Assembly (NCBI GenBank): GCA_004554395.1
Contig: SFMP01000015.1
Span: forward strand, 1-5,423
DNA: 5,423 bases
Reading direction: 5' to 3'
DNA from: Myxococcales bacterium
GTDB lineage: Bacteria; Myxococcota_A; Bradymonadia; UBA4248
Within the stretch, counting starts at the first letter, position 1; every line of letters starts with the position of its first letter. Under the pieces are notes generated by a model, which was not told where the DNA came from, did not search any database, and was given only the letters and a program-made list of their open reading frames with translations. Positions 5,423 to 5,423 of this stretch are shown here, one piece after another. A program made the translations under genes and the position numbers.

Positions 5423-5423
5423 A

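Noticed and set aside
5118..5423. Plus-strand frame open for 102 codons to the right edge, with an ATG at 5208
   Set aside because: No ribosome binding site stands before the ATG, and the peptide is rich in Ser and Cys with no regular pattern, as expected for the strand opposite to a real gene.

Overview
The window carries four complete, confident genes, a probable small ORF, two clipped gene ends, two intrinsic terminators and several repeat-bearing or hairpin-rich intergenic stretches. The organism looks like a Gram-negative bacterium of intermediate GC content: there is a lipoprotein signal peptide on a PilF/Tgl-type TPR protein, and a processive membrane GT2 synthase. A delta-proteobacterial or myxobacterial-like origin is a plausible guess because Tgl-type pilotins and CslA-like synthases are at home there. 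No marker gene in the window proves it.

Left part (1-420). The last 38 codons of a plus-strand gene, possibly the end of a CHAP- or NlpC-like cysteine peptidase, are followed by an intrinsic terminator. A short intergenic stretch with a 16-bp tandem duplication leads to a second hairpin with a long A-tract on its left. Read leftward, this second hairpin terminates the minus-strand operon.

Minus-strand operon (about 2927 down to 419). An 301-residue membrane-anchored coiled-coil protein is followed after 15 bp by a 497-residue cellulose-synthase-like GT2 enzyme. A 35-codon small ORF may precede them, overlapping the start of the coiled-coil gene by 14 bp. The likely job is synthesis and export of a beta-linked polysaccharide, with the coiled-coil protein as a possible partner or scaffold (inference).

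Intergenic 2928-3458. This divergent region holds a consensus-like -35 (TTGACA) with a fair -10, then 2.7 copies of a 24-bp tandem repeat that can also fold into a hairpin, then the ribosome binding site of a 162-residue orphan protein.

Plus-strand pair (3459-4859). The orphan protein is followed after 144 bp by a six-TPR lipoprotein of PilF/PilW/Tgl type, which in known systems helps the secretin PilQ assemble in the outer membrane.

Right part (4860-5423). A perfect TATAAT box precedes a run of four hairpins, a candidate structured RNA or simply GC-rich spacer. At the right edge a minus-strand reading frame enters from outside the window and stops at a TGA at 5270-5272. The same frame then stays open for a further 99 codons, which may mean an eroded gene.

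No tRNA, rRNA, CRISPR array, transposase or prophage gene was seen.
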